A stretch of 64,000 bases of DNA, from the NCBI GenBank assembly GCA_020284085.1, contig JACEVL010000408.1:537501-601500 (forward strand), read 5' to 3'. The notes beneath the pieces are model-generated. The model was not told the origin of the DNA. It was given only the letters and a program-made list of their open reading frames with translations, and ran no database searches. Below, one piece after another: positions 61,301 to 64,000 of this stretch. The position numbers and the translations under genes were made by a program. The DNA is from Aporrectodea caliginosa. Its lineage: Eukaryota > Annelida > Clitellata > Crassiclitellata > Lumbricidae. Every line of letters starts with the position of its first letter. The first letter of the stretch is position 1.

Positions 61301-63032
61301 CAGCCGAGATGACTTGCTCATCGAGTTCTCCCTCCCTTCTTTTCACTCACAGCCCATTCATTCTCTGTGATACATTCACGGATGGAAGTCACTTGACTGC
61401 CGCTACCTCTGGTTCTTTAGACCAACATGACCTTGTACTATGTTTCAGACTGCCACTGCCCAACATCATGCCAGTGCAATGTGCATCTGAAGTTTGTGCT
61501 CTGGAATGACCTTCCCTCTATGACTCGTGCCATGATCTCAACTGGGGGTACTACTGTCTCTGCCCGTTTTCCATCTTTTTTCATGGGGCTCTGATTAGGT
61601 TGTACTGTCAGAGACACTAGAAATCCAGAAATACAATCAAATACAATAGACTCAACTTGTTTACAATTACAATGACTACAACGACAATACACTTGCAACT
61701 GCAAATTCAATTGTTCTTCAGGTTGAGCAACTGAAGAAATTAACATTAGGTGATGTTAAATCTTGGGGTAAAGATGTCTTGACGCCGAACGCCAGCCGAC
61801 GGAAATTGACCATTGAGGTAATCATTATTGGTATACGACATAGTTTTGTGTCTTACAAGATGTTTTAGGTAATTCATTCATTCGTTCATTTATTCATTCC
61901 AAGAATTTATATAGCGTCTCTTCAAGAGACCTACTCAGAGGCGCGCCCAGGCACAGCTAAAAAAGTGTGATTTGAGGGACTTGTAAGAAGCAGGCGAGTT
62001 TATCCAAGGCATCAATCGCAAGTCTAGTGGGAGGCCATTCCAGATGGAGGGACCCACAATCGAAAAGGCTTGATGATGTCTAACAGAAGTGTGAGCTCGT
62101 GGGACCAAAAGCTCCACCAGCCGAACAACGAAGAGCGACGGGTTGCAAGGTCAGAGACGGGTTGACAGAGATCAGCAAGTAGGAAGGAGTTCAGCCATGA
62201 AGGCACCACCAGACAAGTGAAGTGCAGCAACTAAGTAGGAGATGCTCTGAGAAACGGAGCCAGTGAAGGGCATCACGCATATAAGTAGACAAGAGCATAA
62301 TTATGTAGGAAAGCGGCCAATAAAGCGAGCAGCTGCCAATCACATCTTCTACAAACGTTAGATAGCCTTATTGGCCATGCCTATGAGAATAGGGCTCCAC
62401 AAAGGCGCTATTTAAAGAGTGGCATAACTTTTGTGTAAAAAGGCAGAGAACAAATTTCTTCCCTCCTTCCTTGCAATGTATTTTGAACCACAGAAGCATT
62501 ATGAATTATACACAATCACATTGGAAACATTTCTTGATCGTAGTGTATGACAGAGTGGTTAGAGTGCTGAACTGTCAACTGAGAGACGGAGTTTAAAACT
62601 GCTCCACATGCGCCCCAAAACAACTCCGCTGTAATGAGTACACTGTCACCCACCCTCATATGCTGAGACTAAGAAAATTAAGTCAACAACACTCCATACC
62701 CATGGTTGCCCCTCAGGGACTCCTCTTCCTCCTTTCTTATCTAGATCTTGGTCTCCTTGTCATTTTTCCGTAGTGGCATTTCTCGTAACTGATTCGGATA
62801 TGAATTGAAGAACTTTGTTAGTAACAGATCATTTACTGGATAACTGCAAGAGATTTATGCATTTGTGGTCAATACATTATAGGTGATGGGCCATGGCCAA
62901 AGGCTGCCGTCAGATCAACAGAATATAACAAAGCGGTCAAAGAAGGACTTTAATGAAACACATAAAAAGATCAAATCTATCGAGAGCTTCAAGTCAGAGT
63001 GTGACACCTTCACAATAAGGCAGAAGCGCTAA
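34261..63032 (+). CDS. NRDC: Nardilysin-like M16 metalloprotease, C-terminal 763 residues (24 exons)
   Basis: Exons: 34261-34318, 34986-35019, 36227-36266, 37211-37280, 39090-39167, 39988-40108, 42014-42127, 43259-43363, 46361-46561, 49778-49832, 50461-50501, 51296-51371, 51644-51695, 52258-52341, 53083-53149, 53673-53800, 55346-55505, 56297-56374, 57065-57202, 58683-58819, 59332-59425, 60112-60228, 61722-61817, 62883-63032. All have AG/GT borders, and the phases join into one frame ending in TAA. The product follows nardilysin in order: PLDVLQSWAKNICTSIPH, PFETPEFTKIYK, VLPIKNICQLRLTWAF, NILLKPETLNR, FIEGLVQGNV, TKRQLGYEV, HWNEILQQL. These fit nardilysin better than insulin-degrading enzyme. 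Nardilysins cleave peptides before basic residues and act in ectodomain shedding. The catalytic N-terminal half (HxxEH) and the start codon are not seen. HEG is replaced by YKG, and the Arg of LRTKxxLGY by Val, so activity is doubtful. Introns are full of transposons. Confidence 0.92.
34455..34545 (+). repeat. Dispersed repeat R1, copy 2 (degenerate)
   Basis: CAGTGCTCATGCATAAGCTG followed by TTAGCCTTAGAGTAGCAGTTT matches the R1 pattern seen at 39.6 and 48.0 kb. Confidence 0.55.
34986..35019 (+). CDS. NRDC: Nardilysin-like exon b
   Basis: 34-base exon between ttcag and gtaagc. It joins exon a to give NDDEKPSFLDIE, the variable linker before the PFxTPEF block. Confidence 0.8.
35425..35830 (-). 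mobile_element. tRNA-derived SINE (SINE-2)
   Basis: On the minus strand the head reads GACTGTCAACCAAGAGGCCC then GGGTTCAAATCCCTG (B box). The body has AGTACACTGACTGTACATTG and TGCTAACACTTCATACCCAT, ending near AGGGACTGCTCTTCTTCCC. The anticodon-loop region (CTGTCAA) suggests an Asp-type tRNA ancestor. Related: 39845-39925, 49405-49690, 62545-62770. Confidence 0.75.
36227..36266 (+). CDS. NRDC: Nardilysin-like exon c
   Basis: 40 bases, acceptor ttttag, donor gtatgt. Encodes RPFETPEFTKIYK, closely matching the PFDTPAFNKLYR-type block of nardilysins. Confidence 0.9.
36430..37020 (-). mobile_element. CR1/Rex-like LINE, RT fragment
   Basis: The minus strand encodes NASVVQGSGAGPGMYISGTS, KYADDTYLLIGS (motif C) and, in other frames, SIKMLGVTIGE and YAGVRNLCSN. 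The reading frame is broken. Same superfamily as the copies at 13.2, 43.6 and 57.7 kb. Confidence 0.75.
37211..37280 (+). CDS. NRDC: Nardilysin-like exon d
   Basis: 70 bases, acceptor ttgcag, donor gtgaag. Encodes VLPIKNICQLRLTWAFQSQL then QQYR, the start of the second M16 domain. TW rather than TF is the nardilysin form. Confidence 0.9.
37405..37685 (+). mobile_element. L2-type LINE, 3' end, in an intron
   Basis: GGCGCATTCTCTGTGGTAGG then AAGGTTTGGAATGGCCTCCC (VWNGLP), ending in TAGCGCCCTGCGCTATATAA and (GAATAAAT). It lies between exons d and e of the nardilysin-like gene. Confidence 0.75.
38695..38850. repeat. Degenerate 18-bp tandem repeat
   Basis: About eight diverged units of the type GGTTGCTAAGGAGAGTGG in the intron between exons d and e. 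Confidence 0.85.
39090..39167 (+). CDS. NRDC: Nardilysin-like exon e (altered exosite motif)
   Basis: 78 bases, acceptor gttacag, donor gtaatc. Encodes SKPLVYLSNLLCYKGTGSLI. In IDE and nardilysin the corresponding residues read GHEGxGS; here Tyr (39127-39129) and Lys (39130-39132) replace His-Glu, so the conserved exosite motif is lost. Confidence 0.9.
39222..39475. repeat. Tandem repeat, about four units of 55-70 bp
   Basis: Each unit contains AACAGAAAGACATGTACAC, an ACATGTTGTACATGC-type palindromic core and CATAGTATTGTA. It lies in the intron after exon e. Confidence 0.85.
39570..39745 (+). repeat. Dispersed repeat R1, copy 3
   Basis: GTGCTCGTGAATAAGCTGGT then GCCCTGTGCTCAGCTTTGGA matches the copy at 2.4 kb read in reverse. 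Confidence 0.7.
39845..39925 (-). repeat. SINE-2 head fragment
   Basis: CCTCTTGGTTGACAGTCCGG on the plus strand is the same tRNA-like head as at 35.8 kb, with AATTGAACGACC in place of the B-box region. Confidence 0.65.
39988..40108 (+). CDS. NRDC: Nardilysin-like exon f
   Basis: 121 bases, acceptor attcaag, donor gtaagt. Encodes NLAKDIHNVYDQ then FGVVINLTEDGLANFVE, matching SISITLTDEGYEHFYE of nardilysin. The substrate-strand region before it is strongly diverged. Confidence 0.88.
40820..41165 (+). mobile_element. LINE C-terminal fragment, family uncertain
   Basis: Encodes YFTTISESNPYYIRSASNYR, RMFSLKCMGLKSWNTLPIEI and YFFKHKLRNYLINQ, the usual LINE end (LWNxLP then FKxxLR), with a 3' end TGTAATAAAGGGTGACCCCA. 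It lies in the intron between exons f and g. Confidence 0.65.
41450..41610. repeat. Interrupted TACA/CATA microsatellite
   Basis: CATACATA-type repeats with several interruptions in the intron between exons f and g. Confidence 0.85.
42014..42127 (+). CDS. NRDC: Nardilysin-like exon g
   Basis: 114 bases, acceptor ctggcag, donor gtaaag, phase 0 at both ends. Encodes VISHVFSYLSMIRNVGPQKE and FWEEMKQICWNQFMWTEP, equal to the helix pair ending QEQTDP in nardilysin. Confidence 0.9.
42470..42552 (+). repeat. CR1/Rex-like LINE tail fragment
   Basis: CAAAATGCTGTTTGCAATTG then GTTTCAATAAAGAATATTTT is the 3' end of the family seen at 44.5 and 58.5 kb. Confidence 0.7.
43259..43363 (+). CDS. NRDC: Nardilysin-like exon h
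   Basis: 105 bases, acceptor attgcag. The donor gttctg is the weakest in the gene and the exact end could differ. Encodes EFTRDVCINMQRYNPEDFLH then GGKLMFDFDEK, matching ENMQLYPLQDILTGDQLLFEY. Confidence 0.82.
43575..44522 (+). mobile_element. CR1/Rex-like LINE, RT to 3' end
   Basis: Encodes SIIQGSSLGPVNFITAIS, NADDCYLLIPSSN (motif C with Asn for Tyr), and LSRVLYAFPAWW further on. It ends CACCAAAATGTGGTATACAA then TTTCAATAAAGAATATTC. Many stops. It lies in the intron between exons h and i. Confidence 0.75.
44609..44672 (+). repeat. Dispersed repeat R2, copy 2
   Basis: Reverse complement of 14207-14268, exact over 36 bases (44637-44672). Confidence 0.75.
44725..44815 (+). repeat. tRNA-like SINE head
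   Basis: TGATTGGTTAGAGCGCTTGG (A-box-like) and GGGTTCAAGCC (B box) have tRNA-like spacing. The stems pair poorly, so I call a SINE head, not a tRNA gene. It directly precedes the MULE. Confidence 0.5.
44834..46126 (+). mobile_element. MULE DNA transposon (1.29 kb) in an intron
   Basis: The left terminus begins GGGCAATTCGTCGCCGGACA and the right terminus, read on the minus strand, begins GGGCAATTCGTTGCCGGACA. The terminal repeats are built from iterated AATTCGTCGCCGGAC-like units (about 3 left, 4 right) and weak homology extends inwards to about 44910. The element encodes a MULE transposase. A 9-bp target duplication is imperfect at best (CGGTTCTAG and CGGTTACCA). It lies between exons h and i of the nardilysin-like gene. 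Confidence 0.88.
44977..45852 (+). CDS. MULE transposase, N-terminally short
   Basis: The frame is open from about 44977; the first ATG is at 45148, but MULE homology begins earlier (CPVWFADGTFKVSPAGYTQL), so the true start or an upstream exon is unclear. The DDE catalytic residues are all present: Asp in FADGTF (45019-45021), Asp in VITDFEKA (45205-45207) and Glu in NNAVEGWH (45592-45594). The CHFHFGQCIWR block between them is also typical. The transposase cuts and pastes the element by its terminal repeats. The N-terminal zinc-finger region (FLYWCH or WRKY type in larger MULEs) is missing. It ends with LRGCSHNINLLN and a TAA stop. Competence is uncertain because no good start is visible. 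Confidence 0.85.
   Translation, partial: ADLNFLAGCPVWFADGTFKVSPAGYTQLYTIHGTRNGINIPCIFALLPNKLEATYTTMLTKLAEIEPRLQPMTVITDFEKAAMNAFISVYNTEIHGCHFHFGQCIWRKFQELGFAARWNNEPDYAMHIRMLVALAYVPTSDKAAAYEELIHLETFPEVDELLNYFEDTFIGRRVRRRRNPALFAADIWDCYVAVRRDTPRTNNAVEGWHNAFAGSVQVAHPTLPRIVIKLQKEQSINRMNVERLIAGEDPPTRKNEYRDLDRRLRTVVLDYENRACIDYLRGCSHNINLLN
46361..46561 (+). CDS. NRDC: Nardilysin-like exon i
   Basis: 201 bases, the largest non-terminal exon; acceptor ttgttag, donor gtaaat. Encodes IIQTYLDELRPDNVNIALWS, EEKWFKTAYYVQ and EFWGVWNKFQSYVE. KWF-x-T-x-Y matches the inter-domain region of nardilysin. Confidence 0.9.
46783..47923. mobile_element. Non-autonomous hAT element, TSD GTTTTTTG
   Basis: GTTTTTTG at 46783-46790 is repeated at 47916-47923. 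The element (46791-47915, 1125 bp) begins CAGGGCCGGCCCTAGCCC; its other end, read on the minus strand, begins CAGGGAGGGCCTTAGGC. Both ends also carry CAGGCAAAG further in. It has no transposase and is AT-rich inside. Intron between exons i and j. Confidence 0.88.
47940..48045 (+). repeat. Dispersed repeat R1, copy 4
   Basis: GTGAATAAGGTGGCACCCTG then TTTTAGAGTAGCGCTTACAA matches R1. It directly follows the hAT insertion. Confidence 0.6.
48690..49350 (+). mobile_element. L2-type LINE, RT end to 3' tail
   Basis: Reads HISNLTRSCFFQLRQLRAIR, SQLDYCNSLLMGLQKQRLSP, then a frame break, SEAQLSSAPKYLSDYMRK and FAVVGPSTWNDLPFSLR, ending in GAGAGGCGCTATATAAATCC. It is the longest L2 copy in the window and is broken by a stop near 48928. 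Intron between exons i and j. Confidence 0.85.
49405..49690 (+). mobile_element. tRNA-derived SINE (SINE-2)
   Basis: Head TAATGGTTAACATGTAGGAC, CTGTCAATCGAGAGG and GGGGTTAAAATCCCC; body AATGAGTACACTGACCGTAC and GCTAACACTTCATACTCATG, as in the reverse copy at 35.4 kb. Confidence 0.75.
49778..49832 (+). CDS. NRDC: Nardilysin-like exon j
   Basis: 55 bases. The acceptor is tttagag (the second AG), chosen because the first AG gives an early stop; donor gtagga. Encodes SSDFSFPEKNEYI, matching LHLPAENKYIATDF. Confidence 0.78.
50461..50501 (+). CDS. NRDC: Nardilysin-like exon k
   Basis: 41 bases, acceptor ctttttag, donor gtgagt. Joined to exon j it reads ALDFTLKDPDLTLS, matching ATDFTLK of nardilysin. 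Confidence 0.82.
50745..50915 (+). mobile_element. SINE-1 fragment without tRNA head
   Basis: GGGACCCTGGGCAAGTCCTT, GTGAAACTCCGATTCAGCGT and the tail GGGAGCGCCTCTGAATAGGA then GGGGCGCTATAACAAG, followed by AATACAATACAAT. Confidence 0.75.
51296..51371 (+). CDS. NRDC: Nardilysin-like exon l
   Basis: 76 bases, acceptor tgtgcag, donor gtgaga. Encodes SRLWFEPDNDFLLPK, matching GCLWYKKDNKFKIPK at the start of the C-terminal M16 half. Confidence 0.9.
51644..51695 (+). CDS. NRDC: Nardilysin-like exon m
   Basis: 52 bases, acceptor attacag, donor gtaagt. Encodes AYFNFYFKSVEADRSVT, the first beta strand of the third M16 subdomain. Confidence 0.88.
52258..52341 (+). CDS. NRDC: Nardilysin-like exon n
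   Basis: 84 bases, acceptor gtttcag, donor gtaaaa. Encodes NQCLLEIYVMLLRHHLTAIC then YPAKFAHL, matching the long helix VLFDIFVNILTHNLAEPAYEA. Confidence 0.88.
52825..53010 (-). mobile_element. CR1/Rex-like LINE, 3' tail
   Basis: AAGTAAGTAAGTATGTATAT then CCTTTATT and CCAACTGCTAACTGCATTTT on the plus strand is the reversed 3' end of the 13.2-kb family, including codons for its C-terminus. Confidence 0.8.
53083..53149 (+). CDS. NRDC: Nardilysin-like exon o
   Basis: 67 bases, acceptor attttcag, donor gtgagg. Encodes YAVQVFDRGMILRLNGFNAK then LP, matching GLIIRVKGFNHKLP. Confidence 0.9.
53195..53250 (+). repeat. L2/SINE tail fragment
   Basis: GTGCCTCTGAGTAGATATCT then TAAAGAGGCGCTAGATATC: an isolated shared tail in the intron between exons o and p. 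Confidence 0.65.
53673..53800 (+). CDS. NRDC: Nardilysin-like exon p
   Basis: 128 bases, acceptor tttgcag, donor gtaatt. Encodes DLFKTLIDSISSLEIDD and LYDNILLKPETLN. The ILxKPETL signature is nardilysin-specific. Confidence 0.92.
53968..54853. mobile_element. Non-autonomous hAT element, TSD CTTGAAAC
   Basis: CTTGAAAC at 53968-53975 is repeated at 54846-54853. The element (53976-54845, 870 bp) has ends CAGTGTTATTTC in inverted orientation. Both subterminal regions are packed with degenerate TAACTGTAACTGAAAAAT repeats. An open frame at 54150-54572 has no recognised domain. Intron between exons p and q. Confidence 0.88.
54958..55215 (-). mobile_element. LINE fragments: CR1/Rex-like tail plus L2 3' end
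   Basis: 54958-55022 is the reversed CR1/Rex-like tail (CCAATTGCTAACCACATTTT). 55025-55215 is a reversed L2 3' end of the 22.64-kb subfamily (TTGTTAATTTATATAGCACC, AGAAAGAATGGTAACACGTA). Confidence 0.75.
55346..55505 (+). CDS. NRDC: Nardilysin-like exon q
   Basis: 160 bases, acceptor atgtacag, donor gtaagg. Encodes QLDEFVKIFYKHVFIEGLVQ then GNVTGE. FxEGLVQGNVT is the clearest nardilysin signature in the window; IDE has LLHGNIT here. Confidence 0.95.
55925..56145 (-). mobile_element. tRNA-derived SINE with L2-type tail (SINE-1)
   Basis: Reverse copy of the 26.3-kb SINE: B box complement GATTCGAACCC, body CTTGCCCAGGGTCCCTACG, tail TTCAAGATTTCTACTCAGAG then GCGCTC. Intron between exons q and r. 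Confidence 0.8.
56297..56374 (+). CDS. NRDC: Nardilysin-like exon r
   Basis: 78 bases, acceptor tattag, donor gtgagt, phase 0. Encodes EALDLETYMLSKLDVTPVDY then PDALAQ, the linker into the last M16 subdomain. Confidence 0.88.
57065..57202 (+). CDS. NRDC: Nardilysin-like exon s
   Basis: 138 bases, acceptor ttaccag, donor gtaagt. Encodes VLLTKIPSASSTYTV, NDNNCVFTRYIQLG and EQLNQLIV, matching SEVTVYYQSG and TLMELLVMH. Confidence 0.9.
57565..57656 (-). repeat. Inverted CR1/Rex-like LINE tail piece
   Basis: ATGCTAATTGCGAATCGCAT then TTTAGTGTAGAG on the plus strand is a diverged reversed copy of the family's 3' end, immediately before a plus-oriented copy. Confidence 0.5.
57657..58556 (+). mobile_element. 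CR1/Rex-like LINE, RT to 3' end with (CTTA)n tail
   Basis: Encodes YADDSSLLIPSTNSE (motif C), MKILGVTLSEQFNFDTHVNN, LYAAPAWWGFVGVEGRSRLQ and the family C-terminus, then TTTCAATAAAGGATATACTT and CTTACTTACTTA. It has one frameshift near 58255 and is much like the 13.2-kb copy. Intron between exons s and t. Confidence 0.88.
57725..58294 (+). pseudogene. LINE reverse transcriptase, C-terminal half
   Basis: 189 codons from just before the YADD box to the first frameshift. The first half of the palm is absent, so it cannot be active. Confidence 0.8.
58683..58819 (+). CDS. NRDC: Nardilysin-like exon t (catalytic Arg lost, Tyr kept)
   Basis: 137 bases, acceptor aatgcag, donor gtaagt. Encodes ATELVTKRQLGYEVRLAPEN and IIGLDLTVFSQATKF. 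In IDE and nardilysin this reads LRTKxxLGY; here Val (58716-58718) replaces the substrate-contacting Arg, while the Tyr seven residues on (58737-58739) is kept. Confidence 0.95.
59332..59425 (+). CDS. NRDC: Nardilysin-like exon u
   Basis: 94 bases, acceptor ctgcttag, donor gtgagt. Encodes MEELAREVDAFFLMYNAESL then QKMSASRFNEM, matching KIEEFLSSFEEKIENLTEEAFN. Confidence 0.9.
59510..59720 (-). mobile_element. RTE-like LINE, 3' end
   Basis: The minus strand encodes FRTIIEGRTEGK, MRGRPRRMLLDWMM and, in another frame, GAIGRLNLPDGREL, with the 3' end GGCAGAGAACTTGAAGAAG. Same family as 5.15-6.43 kb. Confidence 0.75.
60112..60228 (+). CDS. NRDC: Nardilysin-like exon v
   Basis: 117 bases, acceptor attacag, donor gtacat, phase 0. 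Encodes SSLSDSVHQHWNEILQQLYR then FKNHKVE; HWNEI-QQxYxF matches NWNEVVTQQYLFDR. Confidence 0.92.
61120..61192 (+). mobile_element. RTE-like LINE, 3' end fragment
   Basis: GCCATTGGACATTTGAACCT then AAGGGCAGAGAACTTGAAGA matches the 3' end of the 5.15-kb RTE-like element. Confidence 0.7.
61193..61645 (+). mobile_element. L2-type LINE with internal deletion
   Basis: It carries part of the endonuclease domain (FLDRFQDLLTQFDPFQLVSG, STHLQGGTLDLV), followed by a jump to the 3' part (CTCTGGAATGACCTTCCCTC) and a tail ending in AATACAATCAAATACAATAG. Most of the RT is missing. Intron between exons v and w. Confidence 0.7.
61722..61817 (+). CDS. NRDC: Nardilysin-like exon w
   Basis: 96 bases, acceptor ttcttcag, donor gtaatc. 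Encodes VEQLKKLTLGDVKSWGKDVL then TPNASRRKLTIE, matching ALKSFSKSDLVNWFKAH and KMLSVHV. Confidence 0.92.
61895..62335 (-). mobile_element. L2-type LINE, 3' end
   Basis: Minus strand: FSIVGPSIWNGLPLDLR and YKSLKSHFF, with the tail AGAATTTATATAGCGTCTCT on the plus strand. Intron between exons w and x. Confidence 0.8.
62545..62770 (+). mobile_element. tRNA-derived SINE (SINE-2)
   Basis: Head AGAGTGGTTAGAGTGCTGAA then CTGTCAACTGAGAGACGG; body AATGAGTACACTGTCACCC and CTCCATACCCATGGTTGCC. Ends near CTCTTCCTCC. Intron between exons w and x. Confidence 0.7.
62883..63032 (+). CDS. NRDC: Nardilysin-like terminal exon x
   Basis: Acceptor cattatag, in phase with exon w. Encodes VMGHGQRLPSDQQ, then a basic stretch, KIKSIESFKSECDTFTIRQK and Arg, then TAA at 63030-63032. 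The position and the I-x-x-FK pattern fit the C-terminal segment of M16C proteins. Confidence 0.82.
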   Translation: MMGHGQRLPSDQQNITKRSKKDFNETHKKIKSIESFKSECDTFTIRQKR

Positions 63033-63055
63033 ACTGTGAGATGGCTTAGATGTGA

Positions 63056-63365
63056 AGACGCCACTGTATCTAAGTGAAGCGTGCTTTAGACAGTTGTGAA
63101 ATTGGCTCAGACAAGAATGGATGATGAAACATTGTTTACAGCATGTTTTTCAACAAGTCTACTCTGTGAAACTGGCTTTGTTGACGGCATCTTGGTGATG
63201 CCAATGTTGCGTTTCTCCGCCTGTAAGATTTTGTGCGCAATTGTTGTGTTTTATCATTTGTGATTGTTCAGCAGCGTGATAACATGTTCTCTGAAACTGT
63301 ACTTCTCCACTTTATTTTACCCCAGATTTCCTTGGATATCCTGCTTCATTCAACTGCATTTTATC

Positions 63366-63426
<61 letters not shown>

Positions 63427-63899
63427 TCAATTACACAAAGGCATATGGTGGAACGTGTTTAGCAGTTGTTATTTATCAGCCGGACTGTCGCAGTTGAAAT
63501 TTGAAGCACATTATCCAGCTGTAGAAATAGCCTAAAAGTAAGAGGCAGATTATAATTATTAGTCTTTAACATACACTGTGCATAGACGCCACTGTATCTA
63601 AGTGAAGCGTGCTTTAGACAGTTGTGAAATTGGCTCAGACAAGAATGGATGATGAAACATTGTTTACAGCATGTTTTTCAACAAGTCTACTCTGTGAAAC
63701 TGGCTTTGTTGACGGCATCTTGGTGATGCCAATGTTGCGTTTCTCCGCCTGTAAGATTTTGTGCGCATTGTTGTGTTTTATCATTTGTGATTGTTCAGCA
63801 GCGTGATAACATGTTCTCTGAAACTGTACTTCTCCACTTTATTTTACCCCAGATTTCCTTGGATATCCTGCTTCATTCAACTGCATTTTATCATATATA

Positions 63900-63943
<44 letters not shown>

Positions 63944-64000
63944 TCAATTACACAAAGGCATATGGTGGAACGTGTTTAGCAGTTGTTATTTATCAGCCGG
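63056..64000. repeat. Tandem duplication, 538-bp unit, after the nardilysin-like stop
   Basis: Copy 1 begins at 63056 and copy 2 at 63594 (AGACGCCACTGTATCTAAGT in both). Copy 2 runs out of the window. Apart from the internal (TA)n length and a one-base deletion (GCGCAATTG against GCGCATTG) the copies look the same. It lies in the presumed 3' UTR or flank. Confidence 0.92.
63372..63422. repeat. (TA)n microsatellite in duplication copy 1
   Basis: TA run inside the 538-bp unit; the equivalent run in copy 2 is at 63891-63940 and is interrupted by ATC at its start. Confidence 0.95.

Noticed and set aside
34261..63032. Insulin-degrading enzyme instead of nardilysin
   Set aside because: PFETPEF, TWAF, ILLKPETL and FIEGLVQGNVT match nardilysin; IDE differs at each of these.
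63233..63535. Short coding frames with (IYIY)n
   Set aside because: They arise from the TA microsatellite inside the tandem duplication and appear in both copies.

Overview
The window is eukaryotic, from an intron-rich and transposon-rich metazoan genome. It has split genes with GT-AG introns, L2-, RTE- and CR1-like LINEs, tRNA-derived SINEs, hAT, piggyBac and MULE elements, and many long microsatellites. The repeat mix (LINEs and SINEs ending in GCGCTATATAAAT, frequent TAGGCCTA words, large (GATA)n, (CATA)n and (CTGT)n arrays) suggests a marine invertebrate, possibly an echinoderm or other deuterostome. That placement is an inference only. There is no bacterial operon structure and no CRISPR array.

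Layout. 1-1.63 kb: GC-rich 5' region and first coding exon of an unidentified gene; its protein has a long acidic/basic cytoplasmic segment and one hydrophobic segment resembling TM1 of a claudin/PMP22-type tetraspan. 1.7-34.2 kb: about 32 kb in which I recognise no intact gene. It holds an RTE LINE relic (5.15-6.43 kb), L2 and CR1-like LINE fragments, a piggyBac element with TTAA target duplication (11.29-13.15 kb), a second internally deleted piggyBac (15.6-16.6 kb), a 32-bp minisatellite of about 37 units (23.66-24.84 kb), two non-autonomous hAT elements and long simple repeats.

34.26-63.03 kb: one split gene on the + strand. I joined 24 exons, all with AG acceptors, GT donors and compatible phases, giving about 763 residues and a stop codon. 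The product matches the nardilysin branch of M16 metalloproteases from just after the catalytic domain to the C-terminus. The half that should carry HxxEH was not found anywhere upstream in the window. The introns hold a MULE with an intact DDE triad (44.83-46.13 kb), two more hAT elements with exact 8-bp target duplications (46.79-47.92 and 53.98-54.85 kb), L2, RTE and CR1-like LINE pieces, and two SINE families.

The main biological point is that this nardilysin-like protein has lost residues that active M16 enzymes conserve (HEG becomes YKG; the Arg of LRTKxxLGY becomes Val), while its reading frame is preserved over 24 exons. It may be a pseudo-protease paralogue. A near-identical 538-bp tandem duplication lies just after its stop codon and runs to the end of the window.
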